From assembly GCA_046759865.1 (NCBI GenBank), contig JBHIDB010000020.1, forward strand, positions 1 through 16,050: DNA of 16,050 nucleotides, given 5' to 3'. A program made the position numbers and the translations under genes. The notes beneath the pieces are model-generated. The model had not been told where the DNA came from, made no database searches, and saw nothing but the letters and a program-made list of their open reading frames with translations. Of the stretch, positions 6,648 through 14,099 are shown one piece after another (the first letter of the stretch is position 1; each line of letters opens with the position of its first letter). The stretch is from JAJISK01 sp046759865 (GTDB lineage: Archaea; Thermoplasmatota; Thermoplasmata; RBG-16-68-12; JAJISG01).

Positions 6648-7487
6648 GTGAAGCCCCGGACCGTCGTGCTGATTGCGGTAGGCGTAGCGGCGGCAATCAT
6701 ACTCGGCTCGTTTGCTTTTCTTCTCCTTCGGCAGCTTTTCGCAGGGAGCTCGTTTCCGGGGGAGCAGGCCCTCGAGCTCCTCCAGGCCTCGCCCTATCCC
6801 AACCTCCTCCTGGAGGTCGACCATACGGCGGGGGATCGGCCGACGTCGTCAGCCCTCGCGGTCCTTGAGGCTCGACTGGCGACCTACACAGCCAAAGAAT
6901 CCATTCAGACGGTCTTCGATGTCATCCAAGTGAACGCAACGCGGTTCAGCACCCTGGATCTCCTGGATCTGGAGCGAGCCAACCGGGACGAGGCGACCGG
7001 GGGCGATACCTTCACGCTCTACCTTCTCTCGATTTCCGGCCAGCTGGAAGACGACAACGCTCTCGGCGCGGCCTATAGCGCGAGCTCACTTGTCATCTTC
7101 AAGGACGTCATCCGCGCCGTGACGGGCGGGCCGGGACCTTCCCCAGGGGAAGTGGAGGGCTCCGTCCTCGTCCATGAGCTGGGCCACATCATGGGGTTGG
7201 TGAACCTGGTCTACACCAGCGATCTGGACTATGAGGATCCGGTGCATCCTTTCCACAGCAACAACACCACCGATGTGATGTTTTGGGCCATCGAGTCCAC
7301 CGCCTTCGTCCAGCCACCCAATGACTTCGGGTTGGAGACGCGATTCGACCTCCAGAAACTACGGGATGGGGAGTACTCCACCATCCCGAGTCGACTCCGG
7401 GAGCTAGCCGCTGCCTCCGACCTTACCGGGACGCTGCACGAGCGATGGGCGAACGTCGGATTCCGCTCCCGATGGTTGCCAGCGTAA
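6648..7487 (+). CDS. Membrane-anchored metzincin-like zinc metallopeptidase
   Basis: A 279-residue protein with one N-terminal hydrophobic helix (about 6-28) after a basic start, so the rest is probably exported and tethered outside. The catalytic segment is HELGHIMGLVN (176-186): His 176, Glu 177 and His 180 form the HExxH zinc site and Gly 183 is the conserved metzincin glycine. A likely Met-turn, DVMFW, is at 209-213. The standard third ligand (position 186) is Asn instead of His or Asp. A histidine-rich segment, DPVHPFHSNN (197-206), may supply the third ligand, as in relatives with an HPxH-type insertion. The upstream strand SLVIFKD is the edge strand expected in this fold. Function as a secreted protease is inferred. 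It lies between the nuclease-like gene and the transporter, all on the plus strand. Confidence 0.78.
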   Translation: MKPRTVVLIAVGVAAAIILGSFAFLLLRQLFAGSSFPGEQALELLQASPYPNLLLEVDHTAGDRPTSSALAVLEARLATYTAKESIQTVFDVIQVNATRFSTLDLLDLERANRDEATGGDTFTLYLLSISGQLEDDNALGAAYSASSLVIFKDVIRAVTGGPGPSPGEVEGSVLVHELGHIMGLVNLVYTSDLDYEDPVHPFHSNNTTDVMFWAIESTAFVQPPNDFGLETRFDLQKLRDGEYSTIPSRLRELAAASDLTGTLHERWANVGFRSRWLPA

Positions 7488-7547
7488 GCCGCTTGTGGGG
7501 CGTATTGGCGCGGAAGCAACTGGCATGGCGAGGCGCACAAGCTTCTT

Positions 7548-8804
7548 GTGACGGCGCCCCCTTGGCCGAGAAGACCCACGGAAGGCGAGCTCGTGCGGCA
7601 AGAGAAGGCGACGGTCATCGTCCTGTCGGTCGTCGTTTTCCTTGTTTTGATGGGACTGACGCTGATCAGCCCGGCTCTCCCGTTCTACGCCCAAGAACTC
7701 GGTGCGACCGCGACAATGGTCGGCCTTCTCATCTCGGCCTTCGCCCTCGCCCGGGTGTTCGTCAACATTCCCGCCGGGCTCTGGGGGGATCGGGTAGGTC
7801 ATCGGCGCGTGATGAGTTACGGCCTGTTGATTATCGCCGTCTCCTCTTTCCTAGCCGGTCTCGCCTTCAATTACTGGGTGCTCCTGGCGGTTCGTGTAGC
7901 GGAGGGAGTGGGGTCGGCCCTCTACGTGACGACCTCGATGGCCGTACTCGTCCGGTCGGCCCCAGAGGAACGGCGCGGGGAGTACATGAGTTACTACGTC
8001 GCCGCCCTGATCGCGGGGGCGGTCTCAGGTCCCGCCGTCGGGGGCTACTTGGCGGTCGCCTTCGGTCTCGCCGCTCCCTTCTTCTTCTACGCTCTCGCGG
8101 CCTTCGTGGCCTTGGTCCTGGTCCGGGCCTTTCTGCGGGAATCGATCGGGGAGCGCCCTCAAATGGCCGTTGGCATGAGGGATGTGATGCGTCTCATTCG
8201 CAACCCCTCCTTCGTCCTCGTGACTCTCGGCGCGCTGAGTGCCTTCCTCCTCCGAGGAGGCTTCAATGCCACCTTGTTTCCCCTATGGGCCAAGGCTCGC
8301 TTTGGCCTCGATCCCGCCTTCATCGGGCTCATCCTCACCCTGGTCGCCGTCGCGGGTCTCGTGACCATGCTTGCCTCAGGCCGCGTCGCCGACCGGATCG
8401 GCCGCAAGGGTCCCCTCATGGCCAGCCTGCTCCTCAGCGGCCTCGTCCTGCCTTTTATCTTCTTCTCCCCGTCCCTCTCGGTCCTCTCCCTCACGATGGT
8501 GTTGTACGGGCTCGCCTTGGGCTTTCACGGGCCCATCGCCGCGTGGGCCGCCGACCTGGCCCCGGAGGCAGGGATGGGCACGGCGATGGGGGTGTACCGG
8601 AGCATTGCCGATCTCGGATGGGTCGTCGGTCCACTCCTCCTTGGCTACCTGGCTGAAGCCTTCGGGCCGCTCGAGACCAATCTCTGGCCGTTCGTTGTAG
8701 CCGCGGTCTGGGTGGCCTTGTTCGGTCTCCTCCTCATCCCAGCCCGGGATCCCGTCGCCCAAGGGCGCGCGAAGGCGCCCGTCCTGGGCAATGGGGGGTC
8801 TTAG
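7548..8804 (+). CDS. Major facilitator superfamily transporter (DHA1-like)
   Basis: A 418-residue integral membrane protein with about 12 hydrophobic helices in two halves. The first half carries motif A between helices 2 and 3 as GLWGDRVGHRRVM (77-89). The second half repeats it as GRVADRIGRKGPL. LPFYAQELGAT after helix 1 and GPAVGG in helix 5 fit the drug/H+ antiporter 1 group. A proton-driven exporter of drugs or metabolites is the usual role; the substrate cannot be read. The start is a GTG at 7548; a GTG at 7593 (Val 16) is also possible because the first 15 residues are Pro/Arg-rich and not conserved-looking. It begins 60 bases after the metallopeptidase gene with no clear promoter and may be co-transcribed. 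Its TAG overlaps the stop of the convergent dehydrogenase gene. Confidence 0.88.
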   Translation: MTAPPWPRRPTEGELVRQEKATVIVLSVVVFLVLMGLTLISPALPFYAQELGATATMVGLLISAFALARVFVNIPAGLWGDRVGHRRVMSYGLLIIAVSSFLAGLAFNYWVLLAVRVAEGVGSALYVTTSMAVLVRSAPEERRGEYMSYYVAALIAGAVSGPAVGGYLAVAFGLAAPFFFYALAAFVALVLVRAFLRESIGERPQMAVGMRDVMRLIRNPSFVLVTLGALSAFLLRGGFNATLFPLWAKARFGLDPAFIGLILTLVAVAGLVTMLASGRVADRIGRKGPLMASLLLSGLVLPFIFFSPSLSVLSLTMVLYGLALGFHGPIAAWAADLAPEAGMGTAMGVYRSIADLGWVVGPLLLGYLAEAFGPLETNLWPFVVAAVWVALFGLLLIPARDPVAQGRAKAPVLGNGGS

Positions 8805-9814
8805 AGTTCCGGGGGCAGGGGCTCCACGTAACGGGGGAGAGGGAGGTCCAGCATCGTCTTGAGCCCCGGTTCGGCCTCCACGACACGAGGAATCGCGTTG
8901 ACCACCGCCGCCACGGTCGCTTCGTCCCCAGGGAGGCCGCCCGGAATGAGAAGATCAACCCCGGGATCGCCCTCGATGGTGACGGCGTCCTCCGGTTCCT
9001 TCGGTCCCCAGCTCATCTCCAGCTCGAGCCGGATCGCCTCGCCGCCCTTCACGTACCCGAGGCCAACTTGCCGGATCCCGGCCACCCGGCCCCTGGCCAC
9101 CGTCCCCTCGGGGGTCGCTCGCTCCTCTTCCGCCACGACGGGCACAAGGTCGGAGGTGACCTCCCTAAGGTTCCACCCGAAGGCCGCTCCGATCATGTCG
9201 ATGGATTCGTAGGTCCCTACGTGCCCAACGGCCCCTTCCTTCGCCCTCTCGGCGAATTCCCCCGGACGGAGCCCGATTCCCACCTTCTGCCGCAGGGGAA
9301 GCCTCCGCCGGCTCGCGTCCAGGAGGCGCTGCGCATGGACGTGGGTCACCGCCCGGCACACGCTTGCGAGGGCGACGACCAAGGTGTCCATGACGAAGCC
9401 CGGATTCGCCCCCGTCCCCAGGACCGTCACGTCCTCCCACTTCGCCGCCTGATCGATTTCCTGGGCGAAGTGACGGTGGGAGCGCCACGGGTAGGCGAGT
9501 TCCTCGCAGGTGGAGACCACGTGGGCCCCCACCCGGAAGGCCTCGGCGAGCTGGGGATGGGCCTCCCAGATGTAGGAGGTGGCGGCATGGAGGACCACGT
9601 CGACCTCCCCCTTCTCCGCGGCCGAGGGGATATCGGGGGAGACCTCCACGCCCAGGGCCTTCCCCCCGATCAGCTCCCCCATGTCCCGTCCCACTTTCGC
9701 CGGGTCGACGTCCACACCACCCACGATTTCGTAGCCGCGGCGCAGGCACTCCTGGGTGAGGGCGGCCCCAATGGGTCCGAGGCCAAAGGGGAGAATTCGG
9801 AGGAGTTCGCTCAC
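8801..9814 (-). CDS. 2,4-diaminopentanoate dehydrogenase-like NAD(P)-dependent amine dehydrogenase
   Basis: A 337-residue protein with an N-terminal Rossmann domain similar to dihydrodipicolinate reductase. The nucleotide loop is GLGPIG (11-16), and GGVDVDPAKVGRD has an acidic Asp 35 after the second strand, which favours NAD(H). STCEELAYPW (101-110) and GTGANPGFVMD (133-143) are typical of the family containing clostridial 2,4-diaminopentanoate dehydrogenase, which oxidatively deaminates a 4-amino group in ornithine breakdown. Length also fits. It starts at a GTG that overlaps the TGA of the aminotransferase by 4 bases (9811-9814), so the two are translated from one message. No aminomutase or thiolase genes of the clostridial ornithine pathway are nearby, so the substrate here is open; amine dehydrogenation or reductive amination of a diamino acid is the best inference. 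Confidence 0.78.
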   Translation of the reverse strand: MSELLRILPFGLGPIGAALTQECLRRGYEIVGGVDVDPAKVGRDMGELIGGKALGVEVSPDIPSAAEKGEVDVVLHAATSYIWEAHPQLAEAFRVGAHVVSTCEELAYPWRSHRHFAQEIDQAAKWEDVTVLGTGANPGFVMDTLVVALASVCRAVTHVHAQRLLDASRRRLPLRQKVGIGLRPGEFAERAKEGAVGHVGTYESIDMIGAAFGWNLREVTSDLVPVVAEEERATPEGTVARGRVAGIRQVGLGYVKGGEAIRLELEMSWGPKEPEDAVTIEGDPGVDLLIPGGLPGDEATVAAVVNAIPRVVEAEPGLKTMLDLPLPRYVEPLPPEL

Positions 9815-11145
9815 GCGGCGACCCCCCGCATCGCCCCGGCCGCCACGGAGAGCGCTTCCAGGAAGCCTCGAACATCGGCCCCCGAGTGGACGAAGGAGAG
9901 GCAGCCTCCCCCGTGCATGGTGTGGACCCCCTCGTTGAGCATGCGGACCTTGAACTCCTCCGTGGCCCGGCTAGGGATGGTGTACCGGTGGACATCCTCT
10001 GCGCTCTGGAGGGCATTCGTCTCCTCCTTCAGGAAGTGAATCTGGAAGAGCGACGCGACGCCCGCAACCACGGCCGGGACCCCCTGGGAAGCCAAGACCT
10101 CTCGGGCCTGTTCTCGAAGCGCTTCGCCCATACGCCCGATTCCCTCGTACCCATCCTGGTGTGCCTCCAGGTATTCGAGCGTCGCCAATCCCGCCCGCAT
10201 GGACATGGGGTTGCAGGAGAACGTGCCCCCGCCCACGGCCACCCGGAGGCCATCCCGTTCCGGACCCGTCACGCTCGTCCACCTCATGACCTCCTCTTTC
10301 CCGGCGATGGCACCGACGGGCAGGCCGCCGCCTAGGATCTTGCCTAGGGTCACCATGTCCGGCGTCACCCCGTAGTGCGCCTGGGCCCCGCCGAGCCCCA
10401 AGCGGAATCCGGTGATGATCTCATCGAAGATGAGGAGGGCATCCTTGGCCTCGGTCTCCTCCCGGAGGGCCTGCAGGAAACCGGGCTCGGGAGGAATGCC
10501 TCCGCCCGCGCCGAGCACTGGCTCGACGATCACGGCGGCCAGGTCCTTCTCCCTCTGGATTGCGCTTGCGGCTCCCTCTGGGTCGTTGAAAGGGAAGGTT
10601 CCGACGCGAGCCTCGAAGGGGGCGGGCAGGCCCAGGGACTCGGGCGCCTCGAAGGGCGGATGGATGGCGCCGAGGAGGTCGGTGGAGTAGCCATGCCACC
10701 CGCCGGTGGCCTTGAGGACCTTCGTGCGACCCGTGTAGCCCCGCGCCGTCCGGACGGCGTACATGGTCGCCTCGGCTCCGGTGTTGCAGAATCGCACTGC
10801 CTCGGCGCAGGGGACGTGTCGCTGCACCCGCTCCGCGAGCCGCACCTCCAGCGGGTTCGCGATGCCCCACTGCAGCCCGTGTTCGAGCTGGTCCTTGAGC
10901 GCCTCGACGACCGGCGGAGGGTTGTGGCCGAGGAGGAGGGCGAAGTGACCCATCCAATAATCCACGTACTCGTTCCCGTCCACATCCCGCAGGCGATTCC
11001 CCGAGGCCGACTCCACGAACAGGGGGTAGGGCGGGAAGAAGCGAAGGTTGTGGGACACGCCTCCGGGGGTCACGGCCGAGGCCTCTTCAAAGAACTTCTG
11101 CGAACTGGGATGGCGTAGGACGTACTCCTCCTGGAAGTCAGACAC
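9811..11145 (-). CDS. Class III PLP aminotransferase of the glutamate-1-semialdehyde aminomutase type
   Basis: A 444-residue fold-type I PLP enzyme. PGGVSHNLRF (28-37), RDVDGNEYVDYW (53-64), FCNTGAEATMYA (119-130) for the cofactor phosphate, LLIFDEIITGFR (237-248) with Asp 241 for the pyridine nitrogen, and TLGKILGGGLPVGA (266-279) with Schiff-base Lys 269 are all present. GGGTFSCNPMSM follows. Overall it looks like HemL, but the DYWMGHFALLLGHN segment differs from the true HemL active-site region. The adjoining gene is not a haem gene, so a dedicated aminotransferase or aminomutase acting on a beta- or omega-amino acid is more likely. A GTG start at 11145 is supported by a Shine-Dalgarno sequence five bases upstream and a TATA box about 43 bases upstream. 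It is first in the operon with the diaminopentanoate-dehydrogenase-like gene. Confidence 0.85.
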   Translation of the reverse strand: MSDFQEEYVLRHPSSQKFFEEASAVTPGGVSHNLRFFPPYPLFVESASGNRLRDVDGNEYVDYWMGHFALLLGHNPPPVVEALKDQLEHGLQWGIANPLEVRLAERVQRHVPCAEAVRFCNTGAEATMYAVRTARGYTGRTKVLKATGGWHGYSTDLLGAIHPPFEAPESLGLPAPFEARVGTFPFNDPEGAASAIQREKDLAAVIVEPVLGAGGGIPPEPGFLQALREETEAKDALLIFDEIITGFRLGLGGAQAHYGVTPDMVTLGKILGGGLPVGAIAGKEEVMRWTSVTGPERDGLRVAVGGGTFSCNPMSMRAGLATLEYLEAHQDGYEGIGRMGEALREQAREVLASQGVPAVVAGVASLFQIHFLKEETNALQSAEDVHRYTIPSRATEEFKVRMLNEGVHTMHGGGCLSFVHSGADVRGFLEALSVAAGAMRGVAA

Positions 11146-11150
11146 CCAGA

Positions 11151-11157
11151 CTCCTCC
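11151..11157 (-). promoter_or_regulatory. Shine-Dalgarno site of the aminotransferase
   Basis: The minus strand reads GGAGGAG, five bases before the GTG at 11145. It decides this start and is unusual here, where most messages look leaderless. Confidence 0.6.
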
Positions 11158-11183
11158 GAAGTTCCGCAGAGCGGACGGCCGCC

Positions 11184-11191
11184 CTTATAGC
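11184..11191 (-). promoter_or_regulatory. Box A for the aminotransferase operon
   Basis: The minus strand reads GCTATAAG, a strong TATA element. Transcription would start near 11161, giving a leader of about 15 bases that contains the Shine-Dalgarno site. It is back-to-back with the promoter of the MBL-fold gene about 26 bases away. Confidence 0.6.
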
Positions 11192-11209
11192 TTCCCGGCG
11201 GGGCGGGGA

Positions 11210-11218
11210 AACCTTAAG
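11210..11218 (+). promoter_or_regulatory. Box A for the MBL-fold gene
   Basis: AACCTTAAG, centred about 28 bases before the GTG at 11242. It suggests a leaderless transcript and supports the GTG start; no Shine-Dalgarno sequence lies before it. Confidence 0.5.
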
Positions 11219-11241
11219 CGCGGGAACTGGCTCCTCGCAAC

Positions 11242-12174
11242 GTGGCTAGCGGCCTCGTCCCCACTACCCCGATGGAATTCGACGAGCGAACCACGCTCAT
11301 GGACGTTCACATGTTCGGCGCGCCCCACTTCGGGGGCATCTATCTGATCGATGAAGAGCGGCCTACCCTCATCGAGACAGGCACTTCGGATTCGAAAGGG
11401 GCGATCCTCGACGCCCTGGCCCAGCTCCGGGTCGACCCCTCCCGCGTCGAGAACGTGATTGTCACCCACATCCACCTGGATCACGCCGGCGGGGCGGGGT
11501 TCCTCCTGGACGCACTCTCGCGTGCCCAGGTGTACGTGCACGAACGAGGCTATCCGCACCTCGCGGACCCCCGTCGTCTCCTCGCCAGCGCCACTCAGGC
11601 CTTGGGCGATGCGTTCTCCGGCTATGGCACCCTCCAGCCGATTCCCGAGGGGCGCTTGGAACCCTTAAAGGGAGGCGAAGTCCTCGACCTGGGGGGCCGG
11701 GAGCTCGAGATCGTCTACAGTCCCGGCCACGCCCGCCACCACGTGTGCATCCTGGATCGATCGACACGAGCCCTCTACACGGGCGACTCCTCCGGCATCT
11801 ACTTCCCAGTGGATGACCGCATCATTCCGACCTCCCCCTTCCCGGAGTTCGACCTGCCGACGGCCCTGGAGACCATGGAGCGGCTGGAGGCGCTGCGCCC
11901 AGAGGCACTGCTGTACAGCCACTACGGTCCCTACTTGGACGCGGGCCAGATGCTGCGAAAGCAGCGAAGAGAGTACGAGCGGTGGGGGGCCAAGGCGGCG
12001 AAACTCTTCGCCGAGATGGGCCTCCCGGAGGCCGTAGAGACCGTCTACGAGGAGTGGTACGCGAACGTGACAGAGTTCCCCCGTGTTTTCGTCCAGCGGA
12101 TCATTGCCACGAACCTGATGGGCTTTCGGCGGTACTTCGAGCGGACGAGGAAGGATGCTTCCGGAACCGGTTAG
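11242..12174 (+). CDS. MBL-fold metallohydrolase
   Basis: A 310-residue protein with the complete metallo-beta-lactamase fold metal site: THIHLDHAGG (75-84) gives His 76, His 78, Asp 80 and His 81; His 163 in SPGHARHH; Asp 182 in YTGDSSG; and His 227 in YSHYGP. Two metal ions (zinc or iron) and hydrolysis of an ester, thioester, lactone or similar bond are expected. No flavodoxin, beta-CASP or rhodanese domain is attached. About 80 residues after the last ligand form helices (QRREYERWGAKAAKLF onward) that probably cover the substrate pocket. The substrate is not predictable. Start is GTG 11242, placed by the upstream box A; the first in-frame ATG would be residue 11. Its last 20 bases overlap the start of the eIF2B-family gene, so the two form an operon. 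Confidence 0.87.
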   Translation: MASGLVPTTPMEFDERTTLMDVHMFGAPHFGGIYLIDEERPTLIETGTSDSKGAILDALAQLRVDPSRVENVIVTHIHLDHAGGAGFLLDALSRAQVYVHERGYPHLADPRRLLASATQALGDAFSGYGTLQPIPEGRLEPLKGGEVLDLGGRELEIVYSPGHARHHVCILDRSTRALYTGDSSGIYFPVDDRIIPTSPFPEFDLPTALETMERLEALRPEALLYSHYGPYLDAGQMLRKQRREYERWGAKAAKLFAEMGLPEAVETVYEEWYANVTEFPRVFVQRIIATNLMGFRRYFERTRKDASGTG

Positions 12175-13018
12175 ACAACGGGCAGAGGAAATCGCCGGGG
12201 ACAAGAGTTCTGGGGCGTTCCCCTTGGCGCTGCGTGTCCTGGACGCCTACGAGCTTCTCACTGGACCGTTGGCCGCTCGAGAGACCGTCAACGAGCTTCA
12301 CCGTACGATGAGGTCGGTCCAGCCGTGGATGGTGGCCGTTCGGAACGCCTCCCTCCTCGCCAAGAAGCTCGTCGTAGAGGGCCGGAGCGCCGAAATCGGG
12401 AGTCTGCGAGAACGGCTCTTACAGGCACGCCGGACAGTTGCTACGGACGCCGCGGGAGCGATCGAGGGGGCGGAACGCGTCGTGACCCTCAGCTACAGCA
12501 CCGATGTCTTCGAAGCACTCACGCGCGACGGCGACGCCGGGGGTCCTCGGGTTTACGTCTGCGAGTCTCGGCCCCTTCAAGAGGGAGTCCGATTGGTCGC
12601 GGACCTCCGCCGGGGTGGGGTGGAGGCGTTTCTCGTCGCGGACGCGGCGGGGCCGACCCTCGTGGGCCGGGCGGATGCCGTCTTGAGTGGGGCCGACTCC
12701 CTTCTTCGCCGAGGCAGTCTCGTCAACAAGATCGGCACGTTATCGCTGGCATTGGCCTGTCGCGAGAAGGGTGTCCCGTTTCTTCCACTGCTTGAGGTGC
12801 TGAAGCTGGAGTTGGAAGGGGAGAAGATGGTCTGGGAGGAGGAGAGGCGGGACCCCGCCGAGCTTAGCCCGCAAGTGGAGGCGCTCAACTTCTACTTCGA
12901 GGAGGTCCCATCTACAATGCTTGACGTCCTGGTGAACGACGCTGGCACGGAGCGTCCCGAGAAGCTCATCGAGCGATTTCGGACACTCGCGGATCTCGCG
13001 ACGTTCTACCTAGACTAG
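12155..13018 (+). CDS. eIF2B alpha/beta/delta family protein (regulatory-subunit-like, not a clear isomerase)
   Basis: A 287-residue protein with the N-terminal helical half (1 to about 100) and Rossmann-like C-terminal half of the eIF2B/MtnA/ribose-1,5-bisphosphate isomerase family. Visible are VYVCESRPLQEG (133-144), LSGADSLLRRGSLVNKIGT (177-195) with the conserved Asp 181 and Asn-Lys 191-192, and PFLPLLEVLK. In the sugar-phosphate isomerases a catalytic Cys sits in the loop equivalent to TLSYSTDV (111-118); here there is no Cys, which is closer to eIF2B subunits. It could bind a nucleotide or sugar phosphate as a regulator rather than isomerise. The ATG at 12155 overlaps the MBL-fold gene by 20 bases. 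Its TAG shares the palindrome CTAG (13015-13018) with the stop of the convergent gene. Confidence 0.82.
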   Translation: MLPEPVRQRAEEIAGDKSSGAFPLALRVLDAYELLTGPLAARETVNELHRTMRSVQPWMVAVRNASLLAKKLVVEGRSAEIGSLRERLLQARRTVATDAAGAIEGAERVVTLSYSTDVFEALTRDGDAGGPRVYVCESRPLQEGVRLVADLRRGGVEAFLVADAAGPTLVGRADAVLSGADSLLRRGSLVNKIGTLSLALACREKGVPFLPLLEVLKLELEGEKMVWEEERRDPAELSPQVEALNFYFEEVPSTMLDVLVNDAGTERPEKLIERFRTLADLATFYLD

Positions 13019-13977
13019 CTCCGGGTCCCAATGCCCGCTTCCACCGCCAGGTCGTAGGCGACGAACGCCGTGGCGGCGTCTTCCACGGCCATGCCCACGG
13101 ACCGGAAGAGGGTGATCTCGTCCTTCGAAAGCCGGCCCTTATGCATTCCGGCCACCACCTCCCCCAGCTCCGCCTCGATATCTGAGGGGGAGAAGGCGCC
13201 TTCTGCCATGGCCTCGATGAGGTCCCGGGCCTCTTCCAGGGCGCCTTCCCGCCAATCGACCACGACGCGAGCCCTGCGGTACACCTCGGCATCTAGCTCG
13301 CGGACCTGCCCACCACCAATGGATGTCACGTGGACCCCCTCTTCGAGCCAGGTTCCGGGGAGGATGGGAACCGTGGCGTTCGTGGCGGTAATAACCACGT
13401 CACTCCCCGTCACCACCTCCCGGGGCTCTTCCGCGACGAGGGCATCAACCTGCAGCTGGGCCGCTACCTCCTCACAGAACGCCCGGACATGCGATTTCGT
13501 CGGGCTGTAGGCCTTCACCAGCTGGAGGTCCCGAACGACCCAGAGGCCTTGGATCTGAGATCGGGCCTGGGCTCCCGTCCCTAGGATGCCGGCCACCTGG
13601 GCGTCCACGACGGAAAGGGCGCGCGCGGCCAAGGCCCCAGCGGCGCCCGTCCGGAGGGCCGTGATGGTGGCTCCGTCCATGAGGGACAGGACCTCCCCCG
13701 TGTCAGCGTCCAAGAGGAGCACCGCGCCCTGGATGGAAGGGATGCCCCGCTCCCGGTTCCCATGAAACTCTGAGACGACCTTGAGGGCCAGGGCCCGCAT
13801 GCCGCCGAGGTAGGATGACATGACGTAAGTGGACCCGATCCCGTCGATGTCGTGGATCTGCCGCGGGGGCATGGAGACGGTCCCGCGGGCGTGCTCCACC
13901 AGGCCCCGCTCGACGGCGTCGATGACGGTGCGCATGTCCAAGACCTCCTCGAGGTCCTCGTGGGACAGGACGAGCAC
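13015..13977 (-). CDS. Ornithine cyclodeaminase/mu-crystallin family dehydrogenase
   Basis: A 320-residue protein, normal length for the family. Lys 66 in ALALKVVS, the segment LMDGATITALRTGAAGALAA (99-118) with Arg 109, the NAD-binding loop GTGAQA (133-138), DVVITATNA, SIGGGQVRELD, VVVDWREGALEE and LFRSVGMAVEDAA (283-295) are all in family order. Members include ornithine cyclodeaminase (ornithine to proline plus ammonia), archaeal alanine dehydrogenase and ketimine reductases; these cannot be told apart safely from sequence alone. A GTG start at 13977 follows a box A 28 bases upstream. It is a single-gene unit, convergent with the eIF2B-family gene and divergent from the Mrp gene. Confidence 0.88.
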   Translation of the reverse strand: MLVLSHEDLEEVLDMRTVIDAVERGLVEHARGTVSMPPRQIHDIDGIGSTYVMSSYLGGMRALALKVVSEFHGNRERGIPSIQGAVLLLDADTGEVLSLMDGATITALRTGAAGALAARALSVVDAQVAGILGTGAQARSQIQGLWVVRDLQLVKAYSPTKSHVRAFCEEVAAQLQVDALVAEEPREVVTGSDVVITATNATVPILPGTWLEEGVHVTSIGGGQVRELDAEVYRRARVVVDWREGALEEARDLIEAMAEGAFSPSDIEAELGEVVAGMHKGRLSKDEITLFRSVGMAVEDAATAFVAYDLAVEAGIGTRS

Positions 13978-14000
13978 GAAGCCGGCTAAGGGGGCGGCGA

Positions 14001-14009
14001 GGAATAAGG
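14001..14009 (-). promoter_or_regulatory. Box A for the ornithine cyclodeaminase-like gene
   Basis: The minus strand reads CCTTATTCC, centred about 28 bases before the GTG at 13977, giving a leaderless message. Confidence 0.5.
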
Positions 14010-14040
14010 CTTCCCGGGGTCTGGCTGGCCCCCGCTCATC

Positions 14041-14048
14041 TATTTATA
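14041..14048 (+). promoter_or_regulatory. Strong box A for the mrpA operon
   Basis: TATTTATA is the best TATA element in the window. Transcription should start near 14071, with a leader of about 29 bases containing a Shine-Dalgarno site. Confidence 0.65.
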
Positions 14049-14082
14049 GGTTTCACGATTGCCAACGCGAGCCCCGATCATT

Positions 14083-14089
14083 AAGGAGG
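14083..14089 (+). promoter_or_regulatory. Shine-Dalgarno site of mrpA
   Basis: AAGGAGG, ten bases before the GTG at 14100. It selects that GTG; the ATG at 14090 is in another frame. Confidence 0.6.
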
Positions 14090-14099
14090 ATGGGACGCA

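Noticed and set aside
7445..8656. 403-codon plus-strand frame over the MFS gene
   Set aside because: It is Arg/Gly/Pro-rich and without helices, a frame shadow of the transporter, which has both MFS motif A copies in the other frame.
9068..10039. 323-codon plus-strand frame opposite the dehydrogenase/aminotransferase operon
   Set aside because: It is antisense to two genes with full catalytic motifs. Its composition is typical of antisense frames in GC-rich DNA.
9811..11145. Calling the aminotransferase hemL
   Set aside because: Fold and PLP motifs match, but the N-terminal active-site segment differs from true HemL and the operon partner is not a haem gene.
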